From positions 1 through 64,000 of the forward strand of contig CAZBWV010000037.1 of NCBI GenBank assembly GCA_964495805.1: a stretch of DNA of 64,000 nucleotides. Direction: 5' to 3'. Every line of letters begins with the position of its first letter. Position 1 is the stretch's first letter. The notes below the pieces were generated by a model. The model searched no databases. It was not told where the DNA came from and saw only the letters and a program-made list of their open reading frames with translations. Origin of the DNA: JALXCH01 sp964495805 (GTDB lineage: Bacteria; Calditrichota; Calditrichia; RBG-13-44-9). The translations under genes and the position numbers were made by a program. This document shows, piece after piece, positions 1 to 7,104 of the stretch.

Positions 1-365
1 TTAATATTTTCCAATTTGTTACGTTACGAGTATCAAAATCTGTGGCATAATCAGGGAATTACAGATGAGTATCGATCCCTGTTTCGAGCGCGAATAGAAA
101 CAAAATTTGCCATCAATCATCATAAAATTAATGTAAAAAAAATGGTATTTGTTTGCTGTGCAGAGAAATATTTTGATGTCGGGTAAAAGTCTTCTGGAGC
201 GTTTTGCTTCAACACTATGCATTCGCCTGGGGGCCAGGGTATCGCTGCACGCATACCCATCGGTTCGAGCTATTGATGATTTACGATTTTACTCGCAATA
301 TTATCGATGAAACCCCGGAGAAGGATGCGGTGGCCATGACCATGCGCTTTAAGCATTATTTTTAA
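1..365 (+). pseudogene. Frameshifted 3' remnant of an outer-membrane protein (DUF2490-like)
   Basis: No single frame is open here, but three frames join into a coherent barrel-like C-terminus. The frame starting at base 1 is open to a stop at 184 and encodes RYEYQNLW and, later, EKYFDVG. The second frame continues with KSLLERF from about 182. The third reads GPGYRCTHTHRFELLMIYDF from about 231 and ends in MRFKHYF at 363-365. Alternating polar/aromatic residues and a terminal Phe are typical of outer-membrane barrels, and the arrangement resembles DUF2490 proteins from memory. The 5' part lies outside the window. Two shifts in the same direction within about 40 bases suggest gene decay, though base errors near a contig end could give the same picture. 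Confidence 0.45.
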
Positions 366-539
366 CCGGTAACGGGAACCGTTTTCTCCGCATAGGTGAT
401 CACGAATGTTTTGCGCTCCAGAACAATTCCCTTTAAATTCAATACGGATTTAAAAGGGCTTATCCTTGTTAATGTCGTTTGATCCCGATTGGGAGTACGA
501 GTTCGGAAAATAGATCATTCAAAAAAGTGAGGTGCTTAT

Positions 540-1166
540 ATGGAAAAGTTCACAAAACAGAAAAGAGCTCGTTGGTGGCTGGTCAGTACGCTGATCCTGA
601 TGATGGGTTTCGTCCTGTGGCTGGTTTCCTGCTATCCCGGGGAGCCGCTCAGTCCTTCGGATACGGATGTGATTACCACCTTCATGAAAAAAGGTGCCAG
701 TTTTGCCGATAAGAAAACCTATGCTCTGTCCGATACGGTGGCTTACCTGGATGAGGACAATCATGTATCCCCCCTGGGCCCGCCGACAAACAATTATATT
801 CTGGATGCTATTCAGAATAACATGCAGAAGTACGGTTATAATCGGGTAAACAATCCTAACGATGCGGATGTGTTGGTAGCAGCTCTGGCCACCAAATCTC
901 AGTGGTCAGCAGGTACCTGTTATCCCTGGTATTGGGATTGGTGGTGGGGCTCTCCGGGATGGTGTTACCCGGTTTCCTACACTTACGATACTGGAACCAT
1001 CGTAATCGTGATGGTGGACCCAACTATCGTTGGTGAGAAAGCTACTCCTTTATGGATTGCCGCCATGAACGGATTGATTGACAACAACACCAGCACCCGG
1101 GATCGCATTACCCGGGCGATTGATCAGGCATTTGCCCAATCTCCTTACCTGGGCGAAGGCAAATAA
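540..1166 (+). CDS. DUF4136 domain lipoprotein
   Basis: Encodes 208 residues. A charged start (KQKRAR) and a hydrophobic stretch end in a lipobox, WLVSC, with Cys31 as the likely acylated residue, so the mature protein should be membrane-anchored and face the periplasm. The rest matches the DUF4136 pattern: an early D-[FY]-[KR]-TYALSDT-like strand, a middle segment on non-catalytic N-terminal helices (ILDAIQNNM), the DADVLVA signature, a Trp/Gly/Tyr-rich centre (WYWDWWWG) and a closing T-I-V-I-V-M-VDP strand with a C-terminal TRDRITRAIDQAF helix. The function of DUF4136 proteins is unknown. It is followed 41 bases later by an outer-membrane barrel gene on the same strand, so the two probably form a small envelope operon. 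Confidence 0.85.
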   Translation: MEKFTKQKRARWWLVSTLILMMGFVLWLVSCYPGEPLSPSDTDVITTFMKKGASFADKKTYALSDTVAYLDEDNHVSPLGPPTNNYILDAIQNNMQKYGYNRVNNPNDADVLVAALATKSQWSAGTCYPWYWDWWWGSPGWCYPVSYTYDTGTIVIVMVDPTIVGEKATPLWIAAMNGLIDNNTSTRDRITRAIDQAFAQSPYLGEGK

Positions 1167-1207
1167 GTAGTGCAGCAAATCAACGAAGAAAAACGGAGTA
1201 TCTGGTG

Positions 1208-1831
1208 ATGAAAAAACAAATTATCTGGTTCATTGGATTGTGTGTTTTTCTGGGCTTTTTCGCCACAGCGGGGAATGCTCAGAACTGGTATGGCATTATC
1301 AGCTACCAGATTGGTTTTCCCTCTGGCGATACGAAGGACTTTGTGGATGCTACCAGCTTTCGGGGATTTGGGATGGGGTTCCGCAAAACGCTGGATTCTT
1401 ACACCACGGTGGGATTTACCCTGGATTGGAATGTGTTCTACGAGAGAACTCGCGAAACCGTCCAGTTAGAAACGGAAAATCCCGGAGCAATTACCGGGGT
1501 TCAGGATCGCTATTTGAATTCCTTTCCCATTATGCTGAATATCCATCGGTATTTTGCAGTGGGTAAAAATAACAAAATGTTTGTTGGGCTAAATGGCGGC
1601 GGGTATTTGATGACTCAGCGGATGGGAATCGGTATCTTTGAATTCCAGAACGACGAATGGGAATGGGGAATTGCCCCGGAAGCAGGAGTGATTATTCCCA
1701 TTAGCCTGAACGCCAGCCTGGTGCTGACCGGACGTTATAATTATGCCTTTACCGGGGAATTGCCCACCGGAGCGGAAGTCAACCACCAGTACTGGAATAT
1801 TGGAATTGGAATTGCCTGGCAGCAGTTTTAA
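1208..1831 (+). CDS. Small outer-membrane beta-barrel protein
   Basis: Encodes about 207 residues from the ATG at 1208; a GTG three bases earlier is also in frame, but GGAG at 1195-1198 fits the ATG. The N-terminus is a signal peptide (MKKQIIWFIGL) with probable cleavage after GNA before QNWYG. The mature chain is a series of amphipathic strands rich in Gly, Tyr and Trp (GFTLDWNVFY, NMFVGLNGGGYLM, LVLTGRYNYAF) and ends in IAWQQF with the C-terminal Phe typical of barrel proteins. It resembles porin-like or OmpA-barrel domains without a peptidoglycan-binding part. The ligand cannot be told from sequence. A stem-loop follows the stop codon. Confidence 0.8.
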   Translation: MKKQIIWFIGLCVFLGFFATAGNAQNWYGIISYQIGFPSGDTKDFVDATSFRGFGMGFRKTLDSYTTVGFTLDWNVFYERTRETVQLETENPGAITGVQDRYLNSFPIMLNIHRYFAVGKNNKMFVGLNGGGYLMTQRMGIGIFEFQNDEWEWGIAPEAGVIIPISLNASLVLTGRYNYAFTGELPTGAEVNHQYWNIGIGIAWQQF

Positions 1832-1852
1832 ACCGGTTGAAATGATCCTCCT

Positions 1853-1885
1853 CCGCCTGAAAAATTTTTCTCTCCGTTCAGGCGG
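1853..1885. terminator. Stem-loop between convergent genes
   Basis: CCGCCTGAA at 1853-1861 pairs with TTCAGGCGG at 1877-1885 across a loop that contains a T-run. It lies 22 bases past the stop of the barrel gene. A second pairing, TTGCCCTTC 1909-1917 with GAAGGGCAA 1939-1947, lies on the side of the convergent marC-type gene. Neither has a strong U-tract after it, so both are only moderate terminator candidates. Confidence 0.4.
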
Positions 1886-1964
1886 GGGAAGCACACCACA
1901 GGGAAGAATTGCCCTTCACTTTTTGATGGGGGATCACCGAAGGGCAAAATGGGTGTGCGACTCA

Positions 1965-2591
1965 TTAACTTTTCCAGATCGCACGGGCTCCTTCGGCAAT
2001 GAATTGCACTGCAATGGCGGAAAGAATGAGACCCATCACCCGGTTTAAAATATTGATGCCGGTTTTTCCTAACAATCGGGTAATGGGGATGGCAATCTGC
2101 AACATCAGCCATACGATGATGCCGGTGACCCAGCAACTTCCGATGATAAAAAGTTTATCGAAAAGAGAGTGCACGCTGTGAGCATAAATAATCACGGTGC
2201 TAATGGCTACGGGGCCTGCCATTAAAGGAGTGGCCAGGGGGACCACCGCAACGTTTTCGCTCTCTTTTGCTTCATCAAACTCCTCTGGGGTGTGTTTGGT
2301 GTATAGCTGGCGGGCATGTAGCATGGCTAAAGCCATGAGGAGAAGAAGAATGCCTCCGGCAATTCGGAAGGAATGAATGCTGATCCCAAAAAACTTCAGG
2401 ATGGTTTGGCCGGAAATTGCTGAAATGGTCAGTATAATTGCTACGGAAATAGCAGCAGTTCGTGCTGTGCGTTTGCGCTCATATGCGGCCTGATCTGCCG
2501 TGATGCTTGCAAAAACCGGTACGGCTCCAATGGGATTGACAATCAAAAGAATGGCAGTGAAAATCTGAAAATAATCAGCCAATGTGAGCAT
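1965..2591 (-). CDS. MarC family integral membrane protein
   Basis: Encodes 208 residues, the usual MarC/UPF0056 length, with about six membrane segments. Family hallmarks are visible: an N-terminal LIVNPIGAVPVF segment in the first helix pair, a central LATPLMAGPVAISTVI loop, and a final RVMGLILSAIAVQFIAEG helix. MarC proteins were once linked to multiple antibiotic resistance, but that role was withdrawn and transport substrates remain unknown. The upstream segment reads GGGGGTAGGG directly before the ATG. It is convergent with the barrel gene and appears to be a single-gene unit. Confidence 0.9.
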   Translation of the reverse strand: MLTLADYFQIFTAILLIVNPIGAVPVFASITADQAAYERKRTARTAAISVAIILTISAISGQTILKFFGISIHSFRIAGGILLLLMALAMLHARQLYTKHTPEEFDEAKESENVAVVPLATPLMAGPVAISTVIIYAHSVHSLFDKLFIIGSCWVTGIIVWLMLQIAIPITRLLGKTGINILNRVMGLILSAIAVQFIAEGARAIWKS

Positions 2592-2712
2592 CCCTACCCC
2601 CTTTGATTTTGTTCGTCTGCGGAACCCAATTATCCATGTAATTTGAAACCCGTGGTGTGCGATACGGTTTCGTACCTTTTATAATTTTTGTTCCACCTTA
2701 AAAAAAACCGCT

Positions 2713-3426
2713 TTAGTCCCCCCGGGAAAAATCCTCCGGATAGGTGATCACCAGGGTTGAGTGCAGCTCGTCTCGCTGGCAGGTCACGTCTAACTCCTGT
2801 CGGTCGAAAAATTCTGCCACCTCGAACACCGACACGCTACGGATGTCCGAAGGATATCCCTCGTTACGACGGATTTCCTGGAGCAATTTCATTCCTTTCC
2901 GGTTGAAATCTCTGATAATCAACGTGCCCTGCTTGCTTAAAATGCGCTGAAGTTCCTTCAGAACGTCCCACGGCTCGGGGAATTTCTGGATCAGGTACGT
3001 GCACACAATGTAATCGAACTGATAAGTCCGAAAGGGGAGTGTGGCAGCAGTTGCACATAAAAAGTGCCCGTGTTGCGGGATGTCCAGAATCTTCATGCTG
3101 TTACGGATGGAAAAAATGGTTTCGCAATTTTCGTTGGTCGCAAAAAAACGGTAACCGGAATAAGCCAGCACAAAAGGCAGAAAAGAGTAGTCGCAAAAAG
3201 GAGCCAGAATATTGGCGGAATGATGCGGTTCGGGAAGAAATTTTAACAGCGGTTTAAGGGATGGTAGTGCCCGGTATCCCACCTGCTCAAAAATTTCCAG
3301 TTTCCGCCGCAGCTTCAGGAAGTCCTGCCATAACGATTCGGGAATGTCCGGTTGCTCCGGAAAGTTTAAAATTTTTTCCTTCAGGTTCTCAAAAATGTGA
3401 TTACGGGGGTCTGATTGTTGATTCAT
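2713..3426 (-). CDS. Degenerate class I SAM-dependent methyltransferase
   Basis: Encodes 237 residues. The second half fits a Methyltransf_11 fold: LPFRTYQFDYIVCTYLIQKF corresponds to motifs II-III, followed by a leader-type helix LKELQRILSKQGTLIIRDF. The place where the glycine-rich SAM-binding motif I should be (about residues 68-95) reads ILAPFCDYSFLPFVLAY and has no GxGxG, so cofactor binding is doubtful. It lies about 45 bases downstream of the radical SAM gene on the same strand and may be the last gene of the Fur-headed run. It could be a diverged methyltransferase with a shifted binding loop or a non-catalytic relative. Substrate unknown. Confidence 0.65.
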   Translation of the reverse strand: MNQQSDPRNHIFENLKEKILNFPEQPDIPESLWQDFLKLRRKLEIFEQVGYRALPSLKPLLKFLPEPHHSANILAPFCDYSFLPFVLAYSGYRFFATNENCETIFSIRNSMKILDIPQHGHFLCATAATLPFRTYQFDYIVCTYLIQKFPEPWDVLKELQRILSKQGTLIIRDFNRKGMKLLQEIRRNEGYPSDIRSVSVFEVAEFFDRQELDVTCQRDELHSTLVITYPEDFSRGD

Positions 3427-3471
3427 TGCAGTATGACCTGCTTTTTTCTTGTTCCGGGAATTGTACCCTGC

Positions 3472-4425
3472 TTAATTCCTGCTAAATTTTCTTAAATAAA
3501 ATATTTCTCCCTGATATTCTACTTCCTTCATCTCGCCTTGCTGAATGAGTTCTTCCACTACCTGAAAAGAAGCACCTGCTTTTTGAAGAAGCTGAAGAAC
3601 AGCATCCCGGCGCATGGGGTGCACAGCGGTGATACTGAGTAAATCTTCCTTTACATTTCCGGTGGAAGCGAAACGGTTTCCCTCATAACCAATCAGATAC
3701 TCCGTGTGGGGAATCTGTTGGGAGAAGATCTGGAACGCCCGATTTAGCATTTCCTCGCCGGGTGGTAATACAAAATTCTCTGCCGGTGGTCGTGTGGGAA
3801 TAGCCAGATAAGCAGTTTTCGGTTGCAGATGGCCAATGAATTCAGCCAGCGCCCGGAGTTGAGCCTCCGTGGTATTTATCCCACGCACCAGCATGGTTTC
3901 GGTAATGAAATGTCCTGTATAACCTCGGGAAAACTGCTGGACGCCATTCAAATAGTCATCGAAGGAAATTCGGGCGTGGGGTCGGTCAATTCGGCGCCAG
4001 GTGGACTCATCCACGGCATCAATTTTCAGCGAAACCAGGTCGGCTTTTCGAAGCGTTTCCTGAACCTCCGGTAAATGAAGCAGGGAAGCATTGGTGATCA
4101 CCGCAATGGGAAGGTGAAATGCTTTGAGTCGTTCAATTTCCTCGTTCAGATGAAGGTCCAGGGTGGGTTCTCCATCCGGAACAAAGGTAAGATAATCCAC
4201 CCGGGTGTTCTTCCCCCGAAGAAACTGAAGTCGCTGGCGAACCTGTTGTTCAATTTCTTCGGGGGAATAGTAGGCAGAACGCCGATAACGCAATCGAATG
4301 GTGCGTCCCAATTGACAATAAATACAGGCATAAGTGCAAATCTTCGGGGGAATGTTATTGATCCCCAGGCTCTGTCCCAGGCGGCGCGAAGGTACCGGTC
4401 CAAATACCAGATGTGCAGACATCAT
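3472..4425 (-). CDS. Radical SAM protein (COG0731-like)
   Basis: Encodes about 317 residues from the ATG at 4425; a GTG at 4431 is an alternative. The N-terminus VFGPVPSRRLGQSLGI followed by ICTYACIYCQLGRT gives the CX3CX2C cluster that binds the 4Fe-4S centre and SAM. Downstream, VDYLTFVPDGEPTLD, AVITNASLL and KIDAVDESTW match the COG0731 Fe-S oxidoreductase family, whose better-known relatives include wyosine-synthesis enzymes. A C-terminal helix-rich segment (RRDAVLQLLQKAGASFQVVEEL) looks like a small winged-helix add-on. The gene starts 12 bases after the cupin gene ends, which suggests joint translation. Substrate unknown. Confidence 0.85.
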   Translation of the reverse strand: MMSAHLVFGPVPSRRLGQSLGINNIPPKICTYACIYCQLGRTIRLRYRRSAYYSPEEIEQQVRQRLQFLRGKNTRVDYLTFVPDGEPTLDLHLNEEIERLKAFHLPIAVITNASLLHLPEVQETLRKADLVSLKIDAVDESTWRRIDRPHARISFDDYLNGVQQFSRGYTGHFITETMLVRGINTTEAQLRALAEFIGHLQPKTAYLAIPTRPPAENFVLPPGEEMLNRAFQIFSQQIPHTEYLIGYEGNRFASTGNVKEDLLSITAVHPMRRDAVLQLLQKAGASFQVVEELIQQGEMKEVEYQGEIFYLRKFSRN

Positions 4426-4436
4426 TCCCACGGAAA

Positions 4437-4766
4437 TTATTCTTTCTTTTTAATCGGGTCCCAGATAACCAGAATCGTTGCCCCGTGTTTGGAAGTAAAG
4501 GGACCGTGTGTAGCTTCCGGGGGAATCAGCCGGTATGCGCCCTTTTTGTACTTCTGACCACCGCTCTCGTATTCCCCTTCCAGAACAAAATGCTGTTCGG
4601 TAGTAATGTGAGAGTGTGCCTCCACCCGAAAACCCGGAGGAAGTTTCAGCATAAACGTCCGTGCCCCGTTTTCATCCCGAAGCACTTTAATTTTGGTGCC
4701 CTCCGGGTATCCTTTCGCTTCCACCCAGGGCAATTGTTCGAAGTTAAATGAAATCTCCTTCATCAT
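4437..4766 (-). CDS. Single-domain cupin protein
   Basis: Encodes about 109 residues. I chose the ATG at 4766 because GGAG precedes it by about seven bases; an upstream in-frame ATG at 4778 has no ribosome site. Cupin motif 1 is intact as G-x5-HxH-x3-E-x6-G (GFRVEAHSHITTEQHFVLEG), and motif 2 as G-x5-P-x4-H (GAYRLIPPEATHGPF). The three His and one Glu should bind a divalent metal. Resembles ChrR-type or small sensor cupins. Its place in the Fur-headed run fits a metal-dependent role, but the substrate or ligand is not known. Confidence 0.8.
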   Translation of the reverse strand: MMKEISFNFEQLPWVEAKGYPEGTKIKVLRDENGARTFMLKLPPGFRVEAHSHITTEQHFVLEGEYESGGQKYKKGAYRLIPPEATHGPFTSKHGATILVIWDPIKKKE

Positions 4767-4854
4767 GCGGCTCTCCATCAGATTTTGTTCGACATGTAAA
4801 TATAATCATGAATGAGCCGTTTGAAATCGGAAAATTTTTTATGAACCCATCTGG

Positions 4855-5046
4855 TTACCGCTTTTGCCGTTTCTGCTCCAGCAACTGATGATGGTAGCCG
4901 CCTTCCCGAAGGAGTTTCGCACCACAGTGCGGACACCGTTCTTCCTGGCAGGGAATTCCTCGCCGGTGGGGTGTTCGGTATCCGCATTTGGGACACACAC
5001 AATATCCACCGGTACCCATACCACCCATTCCGGAACGGAAAAACAT
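4855..5046 (-). CDS. Small zinc-ribbon protein
   Basis: Encodes 63 residues. A Gly/Met-rich start (MGGMGTGG) is followed by CVCPKCG at 16-22 and, after a cysteine at 33, CPHCG at 38-42, so there are two CPxCG knuckles able to hold zinc. The tail is basic and His/Gln-rich. GGAGG lies eight bases before the ATG. Such small zinc-ribbon proteins are often found beside DUF5320 genes, as here, but neither partner has a known role. A Fur-type regulator heads the run, which suggests metal control. Confidence 0.7.
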   Translation of the reverse strand: MFFRSGMGGMGTGGYCVCPKCGYRTPHRRGIPCQEERCPHCGAKLLREGGYHHQLLEQKRQKR

Positions 5047-5077
5047 GGCTCATCCCTCCATTTTGATGATTTACCAC

Positions 5078-5401
5078 TTATTTGTCCCGATTCTTCTCCA
5101 GAGCATCCAATCGCTCACGAATAGACCGAAGCTCCTGCTCCAGAATGGAGGCTTCGTTACGGAGGTAATCCATTTCTTCTTCGCGTGTGGTAAAGGGCGC
5201 TTCCGCTGTCCACCAGCCTGGAGCGGCAAATCGTCCTGCTCCCCAACCACGACCCAATCCGTATCCGCCAAACCGGCCACCCCAACCGACTCCGCGATAT
5301 CCACCAAACCCCCGTCCGTAACCGTAGCCTCCACAATATCCCCGACCCCAGCCGGTCATGGGGCCACGTCCAAACGGTCCTCTTCCATCAAATCCTGGCA
5401 T
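5078..5401 (-). CDS. DUF5320 domain protein
   Basis: Encodes 107 residues. The N-terminal two-thirds is a Gly/Arg/Tyr-rich tract starting MPGFDGRGPFGRGPMTGWG, the signature of DUF5320, and residues 72-107 form a heptad-rich coiled coil (MDYLRNEASILEQELRSI) that probably mediates oligomerisation. AAGGAGG lies seven bases before the ATG. In other genomes DUF5320 genes sit near NifX/NifB-type or Mrp-type proteins that handle Fe-S or Fe-Mo clusters; that is general knowledge and not shown here. In this window it follows a Fur-family regulator directly and precedes a zinc-ribbon protein. Confidence 0.85.
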   Translation of the reverse strand: MPGFDGRGPFGRGPMTGWGRGYCGGYGYGRGFGGYRGVGWGGRFGGYGLGRGWGAGRFAAPGWWTAEAPFTTREEEMDYLRNEASILEQELRSIRERLDALEKNRDK

Positions 5402-5404
5402 GTT

Positions 5405-5911
5405 TTATCCTCCTTGTTTATTGATTTTGTTGATGTTTAACTCTTTCTGACAATCGGGGCACAGCCCGTAGAATTCCAGCCGGTGATTTAAGATTTTAAA
5501 TTGAAACTTCTCCGCCAGCCGTTTCTCCACGTTGCGAAGCAATTCCAGTTCTTCCGGGACAAATTCGTCATAGTCCAGAACCTTTTTACAACGCAGGCAG
5601 ATGAGATGGTGATGATGGGCGGTTTTGTGGGGATTGTGTACCATCTCGAAACGGGCACGTCCGTCCCCAAACTGAAGCTTGTACACCAATCCCATCTCCA
5701 CCAGCAGTTCAAGCGTACGGTACACCGTGGTTAATCCGATAGCGGGGTAGTGGCGGTGAACAGCCAGATAAATGTCCTCCGCACTGAGATGATCGCGCGT
5801 CTGGCTGAGCACTTCCATAATAGCCCGACGGGGTTCGGTAAAACGCAGACCCATCTCCCGGAAATGTCCACGCCATCCGCCCCCTCGATGTCCGCCACCA
5901 CGTCCTTTCAT
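5405..5911 (-). CDS. Fur family metal-dependent transcriptional regulator
   Basis: Encodes 168 residues from the ATG at 5911, preceded by GGGTGAGGAA. An ATG further upstream at 5974 is excluded because it would place the promoter inside the gene. After a Gly/His-rich lead (GGGHRGGGWRGHF) comes a winged helix (RFTEPRRAIMEVLSQ, IGLTTVYRTLELL). Next are the His-rich metal site (HKTAHHHHLICLRC) and two CxxC pairs (CLRC and, near the C-terminus, CPDC) that form a structural zinc site. The features do not decide between Fur, Zur and PerR. A near-perfect palindrome overlaps its own promoter, so it probably represses itself and the DUF5320 run. Confidence 0.9.
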   Translation of the reverse strand: MKGRGGGHRGGGWRGHFREMGLRFTEPRRAIMEVLSQTRDHLSAEDIYLAVHRHYPAIGLTTVYRTLELLVEMGLVYKLQFGDGRARFEMVHNPHKTAHHHHLICLRCKKVLDYDEFVPEELELLRNVEKRLAEKFQFKILNHRLEFYGLCPDCQKELNINKINKQGG

Positions 5912-5923
5912 TTCCTCACCCTT

Positions 5924-5948
5924 ATTGAAAATGGTTACCATTTGCAAT
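5924..5948 (-). promoter_or_regulatory. Fur-type palindromic operator
   Basis: The arms ATTGAAAATGGT (5924-5935) and ACCATTTGCAAT (5937-5948) are inverted copies with one mismatch in twelve, around a single central base. The site overlaps the last three bases of the -10 box of the fur promoter and lies 12 bases before the start codon. Length, position and symmetry fit an autoregulatory Fur, Zur or PerR box. Confidence 0.7.
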
Positions 5949-5974
5949 ATAATAAACGCTGAAACCATTGTCAA
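5946..5974 (-). promoter_or_regulatory. Sigma-70 promoter of the fur operon
   Basis: Read on the minus strand, TTGACA (5974-5969) is a perfect -35 box, followed after exactly 17 bases by TATATT (5951-5946), one base from the consensus -10. It points at the fur start codon at 5911 and overlaps the palindromic operator. Confidence 0.75.
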
Positions 5975-5991
5975 GGTTCCAGGAAATTTTT

Positions 5992-6205
5992 GGAGAGGGT
6001 GTGGGATAGGGGGAGTAGGGTTGTGGGGAATTAGGGGAGGTAAGGGGTATAGGGGTATAGGGGTATAGGGGAAATAGGGGAAATAGGGGAGATAGGGGGA
6101 TAAGGGGGGATAAAGGAAGAAGGAAAGGATGATATCAATTCACGCTTTCCTCTTTTCTCTTTCCTATTTCCTCTTTTCTCTTTCCAATATTCGCCTCCTT
6201 CCCAT
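5992..6205. repeat. G-rich polypurine tract with facing pyrimidine tract
   Basis: From 5992 to about 6130 the plus strand carries more than a dozen runs of three to six G with 3-6 base spacers, including three tandem GGGGTATA units near 6044-6067 and two GGGGAAATA units. It is followed at 6149-6190 by a C/T tract with the internal repeat TTTCCTCTTTTCTC. It lies upstream of fur and past the end of the KaiC-like gene. It contains no gene that I can support. G-quadruplex, triplex or hairpin formation is possible. Confidence 0.7.
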
Positions 6206-6261
6206 TTTAGAAATCGATGAGATGATGGATTTATTCGTTAAAATGTTAACATATTTGGTAA

Positions 6262-7002
6262 TTACACCTGAGAGATAATCGGAATCAGGTGCTTGCGCGA
6301 TTTTTCCGCCTCGGCGCGAAGATTGCGCAACTCTTTCTCCGACAGCGGCACTTCCACCTCCTCTGTTTTGAACGGAACGTCTTTCATCCGTGTAATTTTT
6401 AAAAACAGGCGCATGGGCTTTTCGGTCCGGGTGAACATCAAATTATCTGCCATATCTTCCAGCATCCGGGCTTTATCCTGAAATACGTTGTTACTCAGGG
6501 TAAACAGACAATGTTCACCCTGTTTCATTAGATTCAGAACGCGTTGCGCTATGTCGTTGCCATAGGTTCTGGAGAAGAAAAGCAGATTCAGGGCTGCACC
6601 GAAAATGTACGGTGGTAAATCGCTATCGGGTAAATGCCCCCGGGCCAGAGAAAGCGATTCCTCCCAATGGTCCGGTAACAAAATATTTGCCCGGACCTCG
6701 TTTTCCGAAACTTCTTGAATGGTGCTGATTTCCGGGTCAAAATGGATAAAATAAATCTGTCGGGCAAATTGGGAAGGATTGAGATGATAAAGAGAGAGAA
6801 TTTTTTCTGCATACTCCCGATCTGAGTTGATCAGAAAATGAATGATGGAACCGCCCTTTTGCAACCAGGCGGTTAATAACATGGCGCCTACCAGTGGTTT
6901 ACCGGTTCCACCACCTCCGCTAATGATGGTACTGGAAGGAACGCGAATTCCCCGGGGAATTAATTCGTCGAACCAGGGCTGACCGGTGGTAAAGGTTTCC
7001 AT
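6262..7002 (-). CDS. RecA/KaiC-like ATPase-fold protein with altered P-loop
   Basis: Encodes 246 residues from the ATG at 7002, preceded by GGGGAG. Upstream in-frame codons exist but their translation is Asn/Gln-rich and overlaps the divergent small gene. The N-terminus TTGQPWFDELIPRGI matches the KaiC/RadA family entry. The Walker A loop then reads GGGGTGKP (residues 29-36), where the Ser/Thr that contacts magnesium is replaced by Pro. A clear Walker B is not visible. Related archaeal and bacterial KaiC-like proteins act in signalling, but with this loop ATP hydrolysis is uncertain. No kinase or clock gene is near. Confidence 0.6.
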   Translation of the reverse strand: METFTTGQPWFDELIPRGIRVPSSTIISGGGGTGKPLVGAMLLTAWLQKGGSIIHFLINSDREYAEKILSLYHLNPSQFARQIYFIHFDPEISTIQEVSENEVRANILLPDHWEESLSLARGHLPDSDLPPYIFGAALNLLFFSRTYGNDIAQRVLNLMKQGEHCLFTLSNNVFQDKARMLEDMADNLMFTRTEKPMRLFLKITRMKDVPFKTEEVEVPLSEKELRNLRAEAEKSRKHLIPIISQV

Positions 7003-7104
7003 TTTTTCTCCCCTTTTATTAAAAAATGAATTTTCTTCAGCTAAAATTGTCATAATTCTGTATTCCGTAGCATCCTGATAATGAACAAATCGAAGGAGTC
7101 TATC

